Shown: positions 1-6,667, counted from the stretch's first letter. The stretch: 14,695 nt of DNA from Firmicutes bacterium UBA1422 (GCA_002304835.1 DBPK01000027.1:90558-105252), one strand, 5' to 3'. Made by a program: numbers and translations. Notes: a model not told the origin generated them from the sequence alone.

Positions 1-204
1 GTGTTGCTGGATGATCGGGATGAAAGGCCGGGAGTCAAGTTCAAGGATGCAGATCTGATAGGCATACCTGTGCAGATAACTGTGGGAAGAGGTTCTGCAG
101 AAGGAAAAGCAGAATATAAACTCCGCGGCGTATCCGTAAAAGAAGAGGTAACATTTGATGAAGCAATCAAGAGGACCGTGGACATGATAAATGGGGAAAA
201 ATAA
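1..204 (+). CDS. proS: Prolyl-tRNA synthetase, C-terminal end (5' truncated by window edge)
   Basis: This is the last 67 codons of a longer gene whose start lies left of the window. The residues LDDRDERPGVKFKDADLIG followed by IPVQITVG match the end of the HGTP anticodon-binding domain of bacterial-type prolyl-tRNA synthetase, the cytosolic enzyme that charges tRNA-Pro. The GTG at position 1 encodes an internal Val of the conserved V-L-L-D-D-R stretch and is not a start codon. The reading frame ends at TAA 202-204, and the next gene's ATG begins on the last A of that stop, so translational coupling with the transporter genes is likely. The family assignment rests only on this short but characteristic C-terminus. 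Confidence 0.88.
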   Translation: MLLDDRDERPGVKFKDADLIGIPVQITVGRGSAEGKAEYKLRGVSVKEEVTFDEAIKRTVDMINGEK

Positions 205-782
205 TGACAAAAAAAGACAAGGCAAAGGAACTGTTTGTTCTGTTTCTTGCTTTTTTTAAAACCGGTTTTTTTACTGTAGGCGGCGGATATGCCATGATCC
301 CCATAATACAAAGAGTGATCGTTGAAGAAAAAAAATGGCTGAATGAAACAGAGATGATAGATTGCCTAGCCATCTGCCAGGCACTTCCCGGTGCCATTGC
401 CGTCAATGCAGCCACATATATCGGCAATAAAAGAAACGGCTTAGCAGGAGCCGCCGTGGCAACTTTAGGAATGCTGATGCCTTCGATCTTATGCGTTACC
501 GCAGTTGTGCTTCTTCTTGGGGCACTGGGTGAAAATACTTACATCAGCGGAGCCTTTACAGCCATAAAAGCTTCCGCCTGTGGACTGATAGTTGTTACTG
601 TTTTTGGTATGGCCAAAAAAGTATTAAAAAACCCATTCCACTGGACAGTGGCACTTTTGGTTTTTGTATCCATCAGCATATTTGAAATAATGGCTGTTAT
701 ACCCATAATACTGGGAGGAACGGCAGGTATAATATATACGGCAGTAAAAAGAAAAAGAATAGATGCAGGTGAAGACCAATGA
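204..782 (+). CDS. Chromate transporter family protein, short (half-size) subunit 1
   Basis: A 192-residue hydrophobic protein of the CHR (ChrA) family in its single-domain form. Such halves usually occur as adjacent pairs with opposite membrane topology that function together. FTVGGGYAMIP at residues 23-33 and QALPGAIAVN at 59-68 are the family signature regions, followed by several hydrophobic membrane segments and a basic C-terminus. Family members are annotated as chromate efflux proteins, but in anaerobes without chromate exposure the true substrate is often unknown. The ATG overlaps the proS stop by one base, with a GGGG-type ribosome site at 193-196. The stop overlaps the next gene's start (ATGA), so the two halves are almost certainly made together. 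The signature has PGA where I expect PGP in many relatives. Confidence 0.88.
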   Translation: MTKKDKAKELFVLFLAFFKTGFFTVGGGYAMIPIIQRVIVEEKKWLNETEMIDCLAICQALPGAIAVNAATYIGNKRNGLAGAAVATLGMLMPSILCVTAVVLLLGALGENTYISGAFTAIKASACGLIVVTVFGMAKKVLKNPFHWTVALLVFVSISIFEIMAVIPIILGGTAGIIYTAVKRKRIDAGEDQ

Positions 783-1318
783 GATTCCTTCACCTGATCA
801 TGGTTTTTTTCTTTATCGGAGCTTTCAGCTTCGGAGGCGGTATAGCGATGCTGCCTTTGATCTTTCAAATGGTACAGGAATACCATATGCTGTCTCCGGA
901 GAAATTCTCAGACCTTATTGCCGTTTCCCAGGCGGTACCCGGTGCAGTGGCTCCCAATGCCGCAACCTATACGGGGCTTGAATATGCAGGTATCACAGGT
1001 GGCATACTGGCCGCTTGCTCCATCGCACTTCCTTCATTCATAATAGTACTCATCGTGATGAAATTTATGGGAAGGTACAGGGAAAGCAGGATAGTGCAAG
1101 GACTGTTTGAGGGAATGAGACCTACGGTAATTGGCCTTATTTCGGCCGCTGTGATTTTTATCGCCGGTACTTCGATATATAGACTGACCCCTTTTTCTGT
1201 GGACATTATCCCCCTTGGGATATTTATTATAACCCTGATATTGTCTGGTAAATTCAAAATAAATCCCATCATTATAATAGTAATAATGGGAACAGCAGGA
1301 GCATTTTTATGTGGATAG
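779..1318 (+). CDS. Chromate transporter family protein, short (half-size) subunit 2
   Basis: The second half of the CHR transporter pair, 179 residues. FSFGGGIAMLP at residues 16-26 and SQAVPGAVAPN at 50-60 are the same signatures as in the preceding gene, so the pair is a duplicated, diverged module. At least four further hydrophobic segments run to the C-terminus. ATG 779 overlaps the upstream TGA, and an AGGTG ribosome site lies at 767-771. Its end overlaps the Nudix gene by 10 bases. The expected role is as membrane partner of subunit 1; chromate as the physiological substrate is inherited annotation and is not shown by the sequence. Confidence 0.87.
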   Translation: MRFLHLIMVFFFIGAFSFGGGIAMLPLIFQMVQEYHMLSPEKFSDLIAVSQAVPGAVAPNAATYTGLEYAGITGGILAACSIALPSFIIVLIVMKFMGRYRESRIVQGLFEGMRPTVIGLISAAVIFIAGTSIYRLTPFSVDIIPLGIFIITLILSGKFKINPIIIIVIMGTAGAFLCG

Positions 1319-1764
1319 GCGGAGCAAGGGCAGTGATCCTTGATGAGAAAAAAAGAGTGCTGATGGTGCGGCAGCATCATGAAGGTAAAGATATATGGAT
1401 GCTCCCGGGAGGGGGCATTGAAAAAAATGAAGATTCCAGGCAGGCTGCTGCAAGAGAAATCAAAGAAGAAACTGGTCTTGATGTGGAAATAGGCATGCTT
1501 ATTTGGCATGTGGAGCAGATAATAGAAGGCAAAGAGCAAAGATTCGTTAATTTTTTCATGGGGGAAGTAATGGGAGGCAGCCTCAAAAAAGGAGATGATC
1601 CCGAAAGAGAAAAGAACGAACAGGTCATAAGGGAAGTCCGCTTCATGGACAGAGAGGAAATAAAAAAAACAGAAAATCTTTATCCGGAATATTTGAGAGA
1701 TGAGTTATGGGGATTTATTGAAAGCGGAACAGCAAAACATGAAGTTTTTAAGATAAGGAGATAA
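1309..1764 (+). CDS. Nudix hydrolase
   Basis: A 151-residue soluble protein with a complete Nudix box at residues 35-57: G35, E41, R49-E50, E53-E54 and G56 fit G-x5-E-x7-RE-U-x-EE-x-G-U exactly, with REIKEETGL as its core. These residues bind Mg2+ and catalyse hydrolysis of a nucleoside diphosphate linked to another moiety. N-terminal strand IGGARAVILDEKKRVLMVRQ is typical of MutT-like domains. The substrate cannot be told from sequence; nucleotide clean-up is the usual guess. The start at 1309 is supported by AGGAG at 1297-1301 and lies inside the end of the transporter gene, so it belongs to the proS-chr-nudix-ppi unit. No residues of the box are missing. Confidence 0.9.
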   Translation: MWIGGARAVILDEKKRVLMVRQHHEGKDIWMLPGGGIEKNEDSRQAAAREIKEETGLDVEIGMLIWHVEQIIEGKEQRFVNFFMGEVMGGSLKKGDDPEREKNEQVIREVRFMDREEIKKTENLYPEYLRDELWGFIESGTAKHEVFKIRR

Positions 1765-1768
1765 TAAA

Positions 1769-2251
1769 ATGAAAAAAATCATGATCGAAATGGAAAACGG
1801 CGAGATAATGAAGGGTGAACTTTATGAAAACATAGCACCAAAGACAGTGGCTAATTTTGAGGCTCTGGCCAACAAGGGGTTTTATGACGGACTCTTGTTT
1901 CACCGGGTCATCCCGGGCTTCATGATACAGGGAGGATGCCCCAGGGGGGATGGAACAGGAGGACCGGGTCATACCATAGAAGGAGAATTTTCAGACAACG
2001 GAGTTGAAAACGATCTTCTTCATGAAAGAGGAGTGCTGTCAATGGCCAGAGCGGCAAACCCCAACTCTGCAGGATCTCAGTTTTTCATAATGGTGGATGA
2101 TGCACCCTACCTTGACGGACAGTATGCAGCCTTCGGCAGAATAACGGAGGGGATGGAAGAGGCCGACAGGATAGTAAAAACTAAAAGAGATATGAGAGAC
2201 AAACCGAAAGAGCCTCAGAAAATAAAAAAACTGACTGTGCTGAAGGAATAA
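1769..2251 (+). CDS. Peptidyl-prolyl cis-trans isomerase, small cyclophilin type
   Basis: A 160-residue cyclophilin without signal peptide, expected to speed proline cis-trans isomerisation during folding in the cytoplasm. FHRVIPGFMIQGG at residues 44-56 holds the catalytic arginine (R46) and the hydrophobic pocket residues F51, M52 and Q54. MARAANPNSAGSQFFI at 92-107 and LDGQYAAFGRI around 115-125 complete the fold. The Trp of eukaryotic cyclophilins that binds cyclosporin lies in a region that here reads DAPYLDGQYA, as in many bacterial forms. AAGGAG at 1755-1760 sits 8 bases before the ATG. It is the last gene of the tightly packed upstream unit, only 4 bases after the Nudix stop. Confidence 0.93.
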   Translation: MKKIMIEMENGEIMKGELYENIAPKTVANFEALANKGFYDGLLFHRVIPGFMIQGGCPRGDGTGGPGHTIEGEFSDNGVENDLLHERGVLSMARAANPNSAGSQFFIMVDDAPYLDGQYAAFGRITEGMEEADRIVKTKRDMRDKPKEPQKIKKLTVLKE

Positions 2252-2276
2252 TACATTTGGGAATGCTGGTACCGGG

Positions 2277-2297
2277 CATGTAAATTTTCTTTACATG
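2277..2297. repeat. Perfect inverted repeat upstream of the amidohydrolase promoter
   Basis: The arms CATGTAAA (2277-2284) and TTTACATG (2290-2297) are exact reverse complements around a 5-base TTTTC spacer. Two flanking G-T pairs could lengthen it as RNA. No T-run follows, so it is a poor intrinsic terminator for the cyclophilin unit. It ends where the proposed -35 box begins, a position suited to a regulator-binding site for the gene at 2428. Which protein would bind is unknown. Confidence 0.5.
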
Positions 2298-2325
2298 TTG
2301 CAAAATAAAATGACAGGTATATAAT
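2298..2325 (+). promoter_or_regulatory. Probable sigma-A promoter for the amidohydrolase gene
   Basis: TTGCAA (2298-2303) and TATAAT (2320-2325) are separated by 16 bases. The -10 is a perfect match and the -35 is moderate. Transcription would start near 2332 and give a leader of about 95 bases that includes a GCC-GAAA-GGC mini-hairpin near 2388-2397. No known riboswitch fold was recognised in the leader. Confidence 0.5.
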
Positions 2326-2427
2326 AATAGTGTACGTCGATGTGTTATTTTTTGTGCTGCATATCGATATATAGTTTATTAAAATGGCCGAAAGGCATAA
2401 TGGTATTATTAAACAAGGAGGCATAAA

Positions 2428-3711
2428 ATGGCTTACAAATGTGATCTAAACAGAATGAGCGACAAAATCAAAACCTTTTCAAAATTCGGAGATGCGGGTC
2501 ATGGCGGAATAACCAGATATTCTCTTTCTCCTGAAGCACACATGGCCAGAGAAGAATTTGTAAAAAGGATGGAAGCTATCGGCGCAAAAATCGAATGTGA
2601 CGATGTGGCCTGCATGTATGCGACCATTGAAGGATCGGATCCCAATGCAAAGAGGATAGTTCTGGGTTCCCATGTTGACTCCGTTAAAAACGGCGGCAAC
2701 TATGACGGTATTCTGGGAGTAATGACAGGAATGGAAGTTATGGAAACGATAGTGGCTGAGAAAATACCGCATAAGCATCCTATAACGACAATGATATGGA
2801 CCAATGAAGAAGGCTCTCTTTATCCTCCTGCTATGATGGTTTCGGGTATAATATGCAATGATTATATTCCCGAAGAACTGCGTGTGAATTTTAAGTATGA
2901 GAATGTGATGAAATCCACACCCATGGATGAATCCGAGTTCGCAAATTTCGGAGAAGCACTGGCAGCAACAAAATTCAAGGGGCCCAAAGAAAACAGAATA
3001 AGCCCTGACAAATACTGCGCAATGTTTGAAACACATCTGGAACAGGGACCCATCCTGGAAGAAGCAGGTAATGAAGTGGGTGCAGTACAGCTGGTAATGG
3101 GCATGTTCAACTACAGAGTAAGATTCCATGGATTCACGGCTCACGCTGGGACATTCCCCATGGGCAAAAGACATGATGCTCTTTTTGCAGCTTCCACATT
3201 CATTTGTGAAATGCATAAAAGATTTGATGAACTAAACAAAGGACAGGAACCGGAATTCGTATACACCACAGGCGAGATATATGTTCATCCCTGTATACAT
3301 ACCTGTATCCCCGATGAAGCAGAGTTCTCCCTGGATGTTAGGCATCCGGATCCGGAGCTTCGCAAAAAGGTAATGGGAATCCTAAAGGATATGGCAAAGG
3401 AAGAGTGGTGCAAGTGCACATGTGATATCGAAGAACAGTGGGTAAGAGATACGGTTTATTTCGACAAGAATCTCGTGCGTTTTGTAGAAGAATCAATGGA
3501 AGAAAACGGAATGAAATGGCAGAAGATCCTTTCCGGAGCAGGACATGATGCGCAGTTCTGCCAATACATGTTGCCGACAACCATGATATTCACAAGAACA
3601 AAAGACGGACTGTCCCATTGTGAACCTGAATTTGTTTCTGATGAGGACTGTACGGCAGGAGCAACAGCAGCTTTGGGTGCTGTACTAAAAGCAGATAAAT
3701 TCTACGAATAG
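2428..3711 (+). CDS. M20-family N-carbamoyl-amino-acid amidohydrolase, candidate beta-ureidopropionase
   Basis: A 427-residue cytosolic Zn-dependent amidohydrolase of the hydantoinase/carbamoylase branch of peptidase family M20. Metal ligands are visible: H82 in GSHVDSVKNGGNYDG (D93 also), E127/E128 in WTNEEGS, H203 in ETHLEQG and H396 in DGLSH. The dimerisation ('lid') domain runs roughly 215-330, and LSGAGHDAQ near 368-376 is the signature that sets carbamoylases apart from plain M20 peptidases. Such enzymes release CO2 and NH3 from N-carbamoyl amino acids, allantoate or ureido compounds. The next transcription unit encodes dihydropyrimidine dehydrogenase, so N-carbamoyl-beta-alanine is the favoured substrate; an L-carbamoylase or allantoate amidohydrolase is the alternative. 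AAGGAGG at 2415-2421 is 6 bases before the ATG. The gene has its own promoter and terminator and so appears monocistronic. Confidence 0.87.
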   Translation: MAYKCDLNRMSDKIKTFSKFGDAGHGGITRYSLSPEAHMAREEFVKRMEAIGAKIECDDVACMYATIEGSDPNAKRIVLGSHVDSVKNGGNYDGILGVMTGMEVMETIVAEKIPHKHPITTMIWTNEEGSLYPPAMMVSGIICNDYIPEELRVNFKYENVMKSTPMDESEFANFGEALAATKFKGPKENRISPDKYCAMFETHLEQGPILEEAGNEVGAVQLVMGMFNYRVRFHGFTAHAGTFPMGKRHDALFAASTFICEMHKRFDELNKGQEPEFVYTTGEIYVHPCIHTCIPDEAEFSLDVRHPDPELRKKVMGILKDMAKEEWCKCTCDIEEQWVRDTVYFDKNLVRFVEESMEENGMKWQKILSGAGHDAQFCQYMLPTTMIFTRTKDGLSHCEPEFVSDEDCTAGATAALGAVLKADKFYE

Positions 3712-3728
3712 TCCAAAAAAAAATAAAG

Positions 3729-3767
3729 TACATCCGCCGGGAAGACATCCCGCCGGATGTATTTTTT
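3729..3767 (+). terminator. Rho-independent terminator after the amidohydrolase gene
   Basis: The 14-base arms 3729-3742 and 3748-3761 pair with one internal mismatch around a 5-base loop, and TTTTTT (3762-3767) follows. The stem is GC-rich in its inner half. It separates the amidohydrolase from the preTA unit. Confidence 0.9.
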
Positions 3768-3802
3768 ACACCGAATATTTACCGGCATAGGCGCCGTTCA
3801 AC

Positions 3803-3830
3803 TTGCATTTATACAGAAGTATGTTAGAAT
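3803..3830 (+). promoter_or_regulatory. Probable preTA promoter
   Basis: TTGCAT (3803-3808) and TAGAAT (3825-3830) are 16 bases apart. A TG at 3822-3823 makes an extended -10. The predicted start of transcription near 3837 leaves a leader of about 100 bases and places a palindrome directly at the start site. AGGCGCCG (3789-3796) upstream and CGGCGCCT (3887-3894) downstream are exact inverted copies flanking the promoter; their role is unknown. Confidence 0.55.
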
Positions 3831-3839
3831 TAAAGGACA

Positions 3840-3861
3840 TTGTCATTCAAATGAACGACAA
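3840..3861. promoter_or_regulatory. 22-bp imperfect palindrome, candidate operator of preTA
   Basis: The arms TTGTCATTCA and TGAACGACAA are reverse complements at 9 of 10 positions with a 2-base centre. The element starts about 10 bases downstream of the -10 box, where bound protein would block transcription. It resembles a dimeric HTH repressor site. As RNA it would form a hairpin at the very 5' end of the transcript. Confidence 0.5.
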
Positions 3862-3867
3862 AAAATG

Positions 3868-3915
3868 AACTAATATATATTCTATTCGGCGCCTTCGCGT
3901 CAACAAATATTAGTT
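3868..3915 (+). promoter_or_regulatory. Leader hairpin just upstream of the preT ribosome site
   Basis: AACTAATAT (3868-3876) and ATATTAGTT (3907-3915) are perfect complements, enclosing about 30 bases with a small GC-rich inner pairing (GCG...CGC near 3889-3898). The stem ends 8 bases before AAAGGAGG at 3923-3930. It could influence translation or mRNA stability. It matches no riboswitch class I recognise and has no T-run. Confidence 0.35.
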
Positions 3916-3938
3916 AAGTATCAAAGGAGGAGTAGAAA

Positions 3939-5204
3939 TTGAGTAAAGTAGAAAAAGCTAAGTACACTGCTGAAGCCCAGGCTGGATTCAATCACAGAAC
4001 AGCCATGGAAGAAGCAGCAAGATGTTTACTTTGCCATGATGCACCTTGCAGTGAGGGCTGTCCCGCAGGGACCGACCCCGGGAAATTTATCAGATCGATA
4101 AGATTCAGAAATGCAAAAGGTGCCGCAGAGACCATCAGAGAAAACAATATTCTTGGCGGATCATGCGCCAGGATATGTCCCTACGACAGACTTTGTGAAG
4201 AAGCTTGTAGCAGATGTGGTATTGACAAACCTATCCAGATAGGCAAACTTCAGAGATACGCGATCGAACAGGAAAAGATCTTCAAAATGAAGACGCTGAA
4301 GGCTCCCGCAAAGAAAATGAAAGAAAAAGTTGCATGCGTGGGTGCCGGACCGGCATCACTGGCATGTGCAGCAGAACTGGCAAAAGCAGGCTACAAGGTA
4401 ACAGTGTTTGACAGAGAAGAAAAAGCCGGCGGAGTCATGACATACGGAATAGTTCCAACAAGACTGCCTCAGAAAGTCGTGGATCATGACATAGCCCAGG
4501 TAAAAGGTCTTGGAGTAAAATTCGTTCTCGGTAAAAAAGTAAAGCCCGCCGAACTGGAAGCATTTGATGCTGTTTTCGTTGGTGTAGGCCTTTGGGGAGC
4601 AAAGATCCCTTCAATTAAGGGAACCAACCTTAAGGGTGTATATGCGGCAGCGGACTTCCTTAAACAGGCAAGAACAAAGAAAGCTTTCAAACCTGGTAAA
4701 AAGGTCGTTGTAGTAGGCGGCGGTGACGTGGCTGTAGACTGTGCTGTAACGGCAAAACTTTTGGGAGCGGAAGATGTTCGCATCGTTTACAGGAGAACTC
4801 TTGAAGAGGCTCCGGGCAACATGACTGAATTCCAGTATGCACTTTCTCTGGGTATAGGCATAACGACCAACATGGCACCTTCCAGTGTTGTGGGAACAAA
4901 TAAGGTCGAAGCTGTCAAGTTCAAAGGAAGAGCAAAAGTAACAGAAAAATCCGAATTGAAACTTGAAGCCAATACAGTTGTATTTGCCATCGGACAGGGT
5001 GCTGAAGATTTCTCGAATCTTGCTCCTGTGAAACTTACAGAAAAGGGCATGGTCAAGGCCACAGCCAAGGGAAAGACCAGTACCAAAAAATATTTTGCCG
5101 GCGGAGATATCGTAAATGGCGGAAAGACAGTTGTTGAAGCCGTGGCTTCCGGAAAAGAAGCAGCAGTCTCAATAATAGAATTCTTACAGAAAGGAGTGAA
5201 GTAG
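3939..5204 (+). CDS. preT: NAD-dependent dihydropyrimidine dehydrogenase, PreT (FAD/Fe-S) subunit
   Basis: A 421-residue flavoprotein related to the small subunit of glutamate synthase. Residues 25-110 form the Fe-S domain, with C29, C32, C37, C41, C76, C80, C86, C90 and C93. An FAD Rossmann motif, GAGPAS, is at 135-140 and a second dinucleotide motif, GGGDVA, at 260-265. FAGGDIVNG near 386-394 closes the FAD fold. PreT takes electrons from NADH and passes them to PreA, which reduces uracil or thymine. The start is TTG: AAAGGAGG at 3923-3930 lies 8 bases upstream and no better ATG exists. The gene ends one base before preA. Glutamate synthase small subunit-like proteins look alike, but the adjoining preA fixes the assignment. 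Confidence 0.93.
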   Translation: MSKVEKAKYTAEAQAGFNHRTAMEEAARCLLCHDAPCSEGCPAGTDPGKFIRSIRFRNAKGAAETIRENNILGGSCARICPYDRLCEEACSRCGIDKPIQIGKLQRYAIEQEKIFKMKTLKAPAKKMKEKVACVGAGPASLACAAELAKAGYKVTVFDREEKAGGVMTYGIVPTRLPQKVVDHDIAQVKGLGVKFVLGKKVKPAELEAFDAVFVGVGLWGAKIPSIKGTNLKGVYAAADFLKQARTKKAFKPGKKVVVVGGGDVAVDCAVTAKLLGAEDVRIVYRRTLEEAPGNMTEFQYALSLGIGITTNMAPSSVVGTNKVEAVKFKGRAKVTEKSELKLEANTVVFAIGQGAEDFSNLAPVKLTEKGMVKATAKGKTSTKKYFAGGDIVNGGKTVVEAVASGKEAAVSIIEFLQKGVK

Positions 5205-5205
5205 G

Positions 5206-6498
5206 ATGGCAGTTAAAAAAGATTTATCAATAAAATATCTGGGAGTTGATTGCGAAAATCCGTTCTTCCTTTCATCATCACCCGTTGGCGGTTGTTATGA
5301 CATGGTAGCCAAATGCTTTGAGACAGGCTGGGGCGGCGTATTCTTCAAAACTGTAGGTATATTCGTTGCAGACGAATGTTCACCCAGATTTGACCAGACA
5401 AATAAAGAAGGACTTCCCTGGATCGGTTTCAAAAATATGGAACAGATATCAGATAAACCGACCGAAAAGAACTTTGAGTATATTTATAAACTCAAAAAAG
5501 ACTATCCGGACAAAGTTGTTGTTGCATCCATAATGGGAAGCAGTGATAAAGAATGGCGAGATCTGGCCAAAATGGCGGACCAGGCAGGAGCAGACCTGAT
5601 CGAAGGCAACTTCTCATGTCCCCAGATGACTTCCCATGACATGGGGTCTGATGTTGGAACCAATGTTGAACTGGTGGAAGCATATTCGAAAGCCGTTTCA
5701 GAAACAACAAATATACCCTTCATCGCCAAGATGACACCTAACTGCAAAAACATGGAAGAGCCTGCCAGGGCAGCCATAAAGGGAGGTGCTGCAGCTGTAT
5801 CTGCAATAAACACGATCAAATCCATAACGAATGTGGATTTTGAAAACAATACAGGTATGCCGGTAGTGAATGGCAAATCTTCTATTTCCGGTTATTCAGG
5901 GGCAGCAGTAAAACCCGTTGCTCTCAGATTCTGCGCACAGGTAATGCAGGATCCGGAAATGAACAAACTTCTCAAGGCCAACAAGAAAGATTTCGGTTAT
6001 GGTCATGAGATGTCAGGCATCGGAGGTATCGAGACATGGAGAGACGCGGCAGAATTCCTTTCGGTAGGATGCAGGAACGTTCAGGTGACAACTGCCATAA
6101 TGCAGTATGGCTACAGGATCGTTGAAGACATGATAAGCGGCATGAGGCATTTTATGGATGAAAAAGGCTATAACAAGCTTGATGATTTCATAGGATGTGT
6201 TCTTCCCAACCTGATCCCTGCAGAGGAGCTTAACAGAGACTTCAAAGTATTCCCTAAGTTCGACAACAAAAAATGTGTTGGATGCGGCAGATGCTATATA
6301 TCATGCTATGATGCTGCACATCAGGCCATTGACTGGGACGAAAAGAAGAGAAGGCCTATACTTCTTGAAGACGATTGTGTTGGATGCCATCTGTGCCTCA
6401 ATGTATGTCCTGTACAGGACTGCATAACCACAGGGGAAATCAAATGGAAGAAGGGCAGGAAAAAGGTAAAAGTTGCTACAAAGCAGCACTTTGACTGA
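5206..6498 (+). CDS. preA: NAD-dependent dihydropyrimidine dehydrogenase, PreA (FMN/Fe-S) subunit
   Basis: A 430-residue protein with a dihydroorotate-dehydrogenase-like FMN barrel (about 5-330) and a C-terminal double [4Fe-4S] ferredoxin domain (C357, C360, C363, C367; C391, C394, C397, C401). Signatures shared with Escherichia coli PreA as I remember it include NPFFLSSSPVGGCYDM, NFSCPQMTSH, VNGKSSISGYSG and SGIGGIETW. Together with PreT it reduces uracil and thymine to the 5,6-dihydro forms at the expense of NADH. Compared with my recollection of E. coli PreA, an insertion of roughly 12 residues lies near 253-268. AAGGAG at 5191-5196 lies 9 bases before the ATG; preT and preA are a two-gene operon closed by the terminator at 6535. 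Confidence 0.94.
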   Translation: MAVKKDLSIKYLGVDCENPFFLSSSPVGGCYDMVAKCFETGWGGVFFKTVGIFVADECSPRFDQTNKEGLPWIGFKNMEQISDKPTEKNFEYIYKLKKDYPDKVVVASIMGSSDKEWRDLAKMADQAGADLIEGNFSCPQMTSHDMGSDVGTNVELVEAYSKAVSETTNIPFIAKMTPNCKNMEEPARAAIKGGAAAVSAINTIKSITNVDFENNTGMPVVNGKSSISGYSGAAVKPVALRFCAQVMQDPEMNKLLKANKKDFGYGHEMSGIGGIETWRDAAEFLSVGCRNVQVTTAIMQYGYRIVEDMISGMRHFMDEKGYNKLDDFIGCVLPNLIPAEELNRDFKVFPKFDNKKCVGCGRCYISCYDAAHQAIDWDEKKRRPILLEDDCVGCHLCLNVCPVQDCITTGEIKWKKGRKKVKVATKQHFD

Positions 6499-6534
6499 TA
6501 AAAGCCCGATAACTGATTGTTCATCAGTATTTAG

Positions 6535-6568
6535 TGACCGTCTCTTCAAGGAGGGACGGTCATTTTTT
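6535..6568 (+). terminator. Rho-independent terminator after preA
   Basis: TGACCGTC (6535-6542) pairs with GACGGTCA (6555-6562), and TTTTTT (6563-6568) follows. A second small hairpin, ACTGAT/ATCAGT at 6512-6528, precedes it without a T-run. Confidence 0.9.
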
Positions 6569-6627
6569 ATATGAATACAAAAAGAGGAAAATATAAAAAC
6601 CAAAAGACACATTCATAAATGTTTCAT

Positions 6628-6635
6628 GTTATAAT
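6628..6635 (+). promoter_or_regulatory. Extended -10 promoter for cysteine synthase
   Basis: TGTTATAAT places a perfect TATAAT at 6630-6635 behind a TG extension (6628-6629). No good -35 is seen at 16-18 bases, which fits an extended -10 promoter. It shows that the in-frame ATG at 6638 lies at or before the transcription start and is not the true start codon. Confidence 0.6.
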
Positions 6636-6667
6636 ATATGGCAGTGGATGATGACAGAGGGATAATT

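Noticed and set aside
967..1539. 190-residue minus-strand ORF
   Set aside because: Overlaps the chr and nudix genes, which carry clear family motifs; composition is that of an antisense shadow.
2264..2282. Possible sigma54 promoter TGGTAC-N5-ATGTA
   Set aside because: The -12 element lacks the invariant GC, and the stretch is part of the perfect palindrome upstream of a good sigma-A promoter.
2268..2284. TACCGGGCA...GTAAA resembling the J2/3-P3 part of purine riboswitches
   Set aside because: The preceding P1/P2 elements and the closing CCGACTA segment are absent, so the three-stem fold cannot form.
2310..2318. ATGACAGGT, identical to the left flank of the NiaR-like site
   Set aside because: Lacks the GTGTC/GACAC dyad. 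Similar AATGACAGG strings occur in several coding regions as Met-Thr-Gly codons.
2384..2449. Short ORF of 21 codons (MAERHNGIIKQ...) overlapping the amidohydrolase start
   Set aside because: No ribosome-binding site upstream and no attenuator-like composition. It simply reads through the Shine-Dalgarno site of the real gene in another frame.
2479..3216. 245-residue minus-strand ORF opposite the amidohydrolase
   Set aside because: Shadow of the strongly supported plus-strand gene; its translation is rich in His, Cys and Phe with no recognisable domain or ribosome site.
6638..6667. Upstream in-frame ATG for cysteine synthase
   Set aside because: It directly follows the TATAAT box at 6630-6635 and adds residues not typical of CysK; 6668 has a ribosome site.
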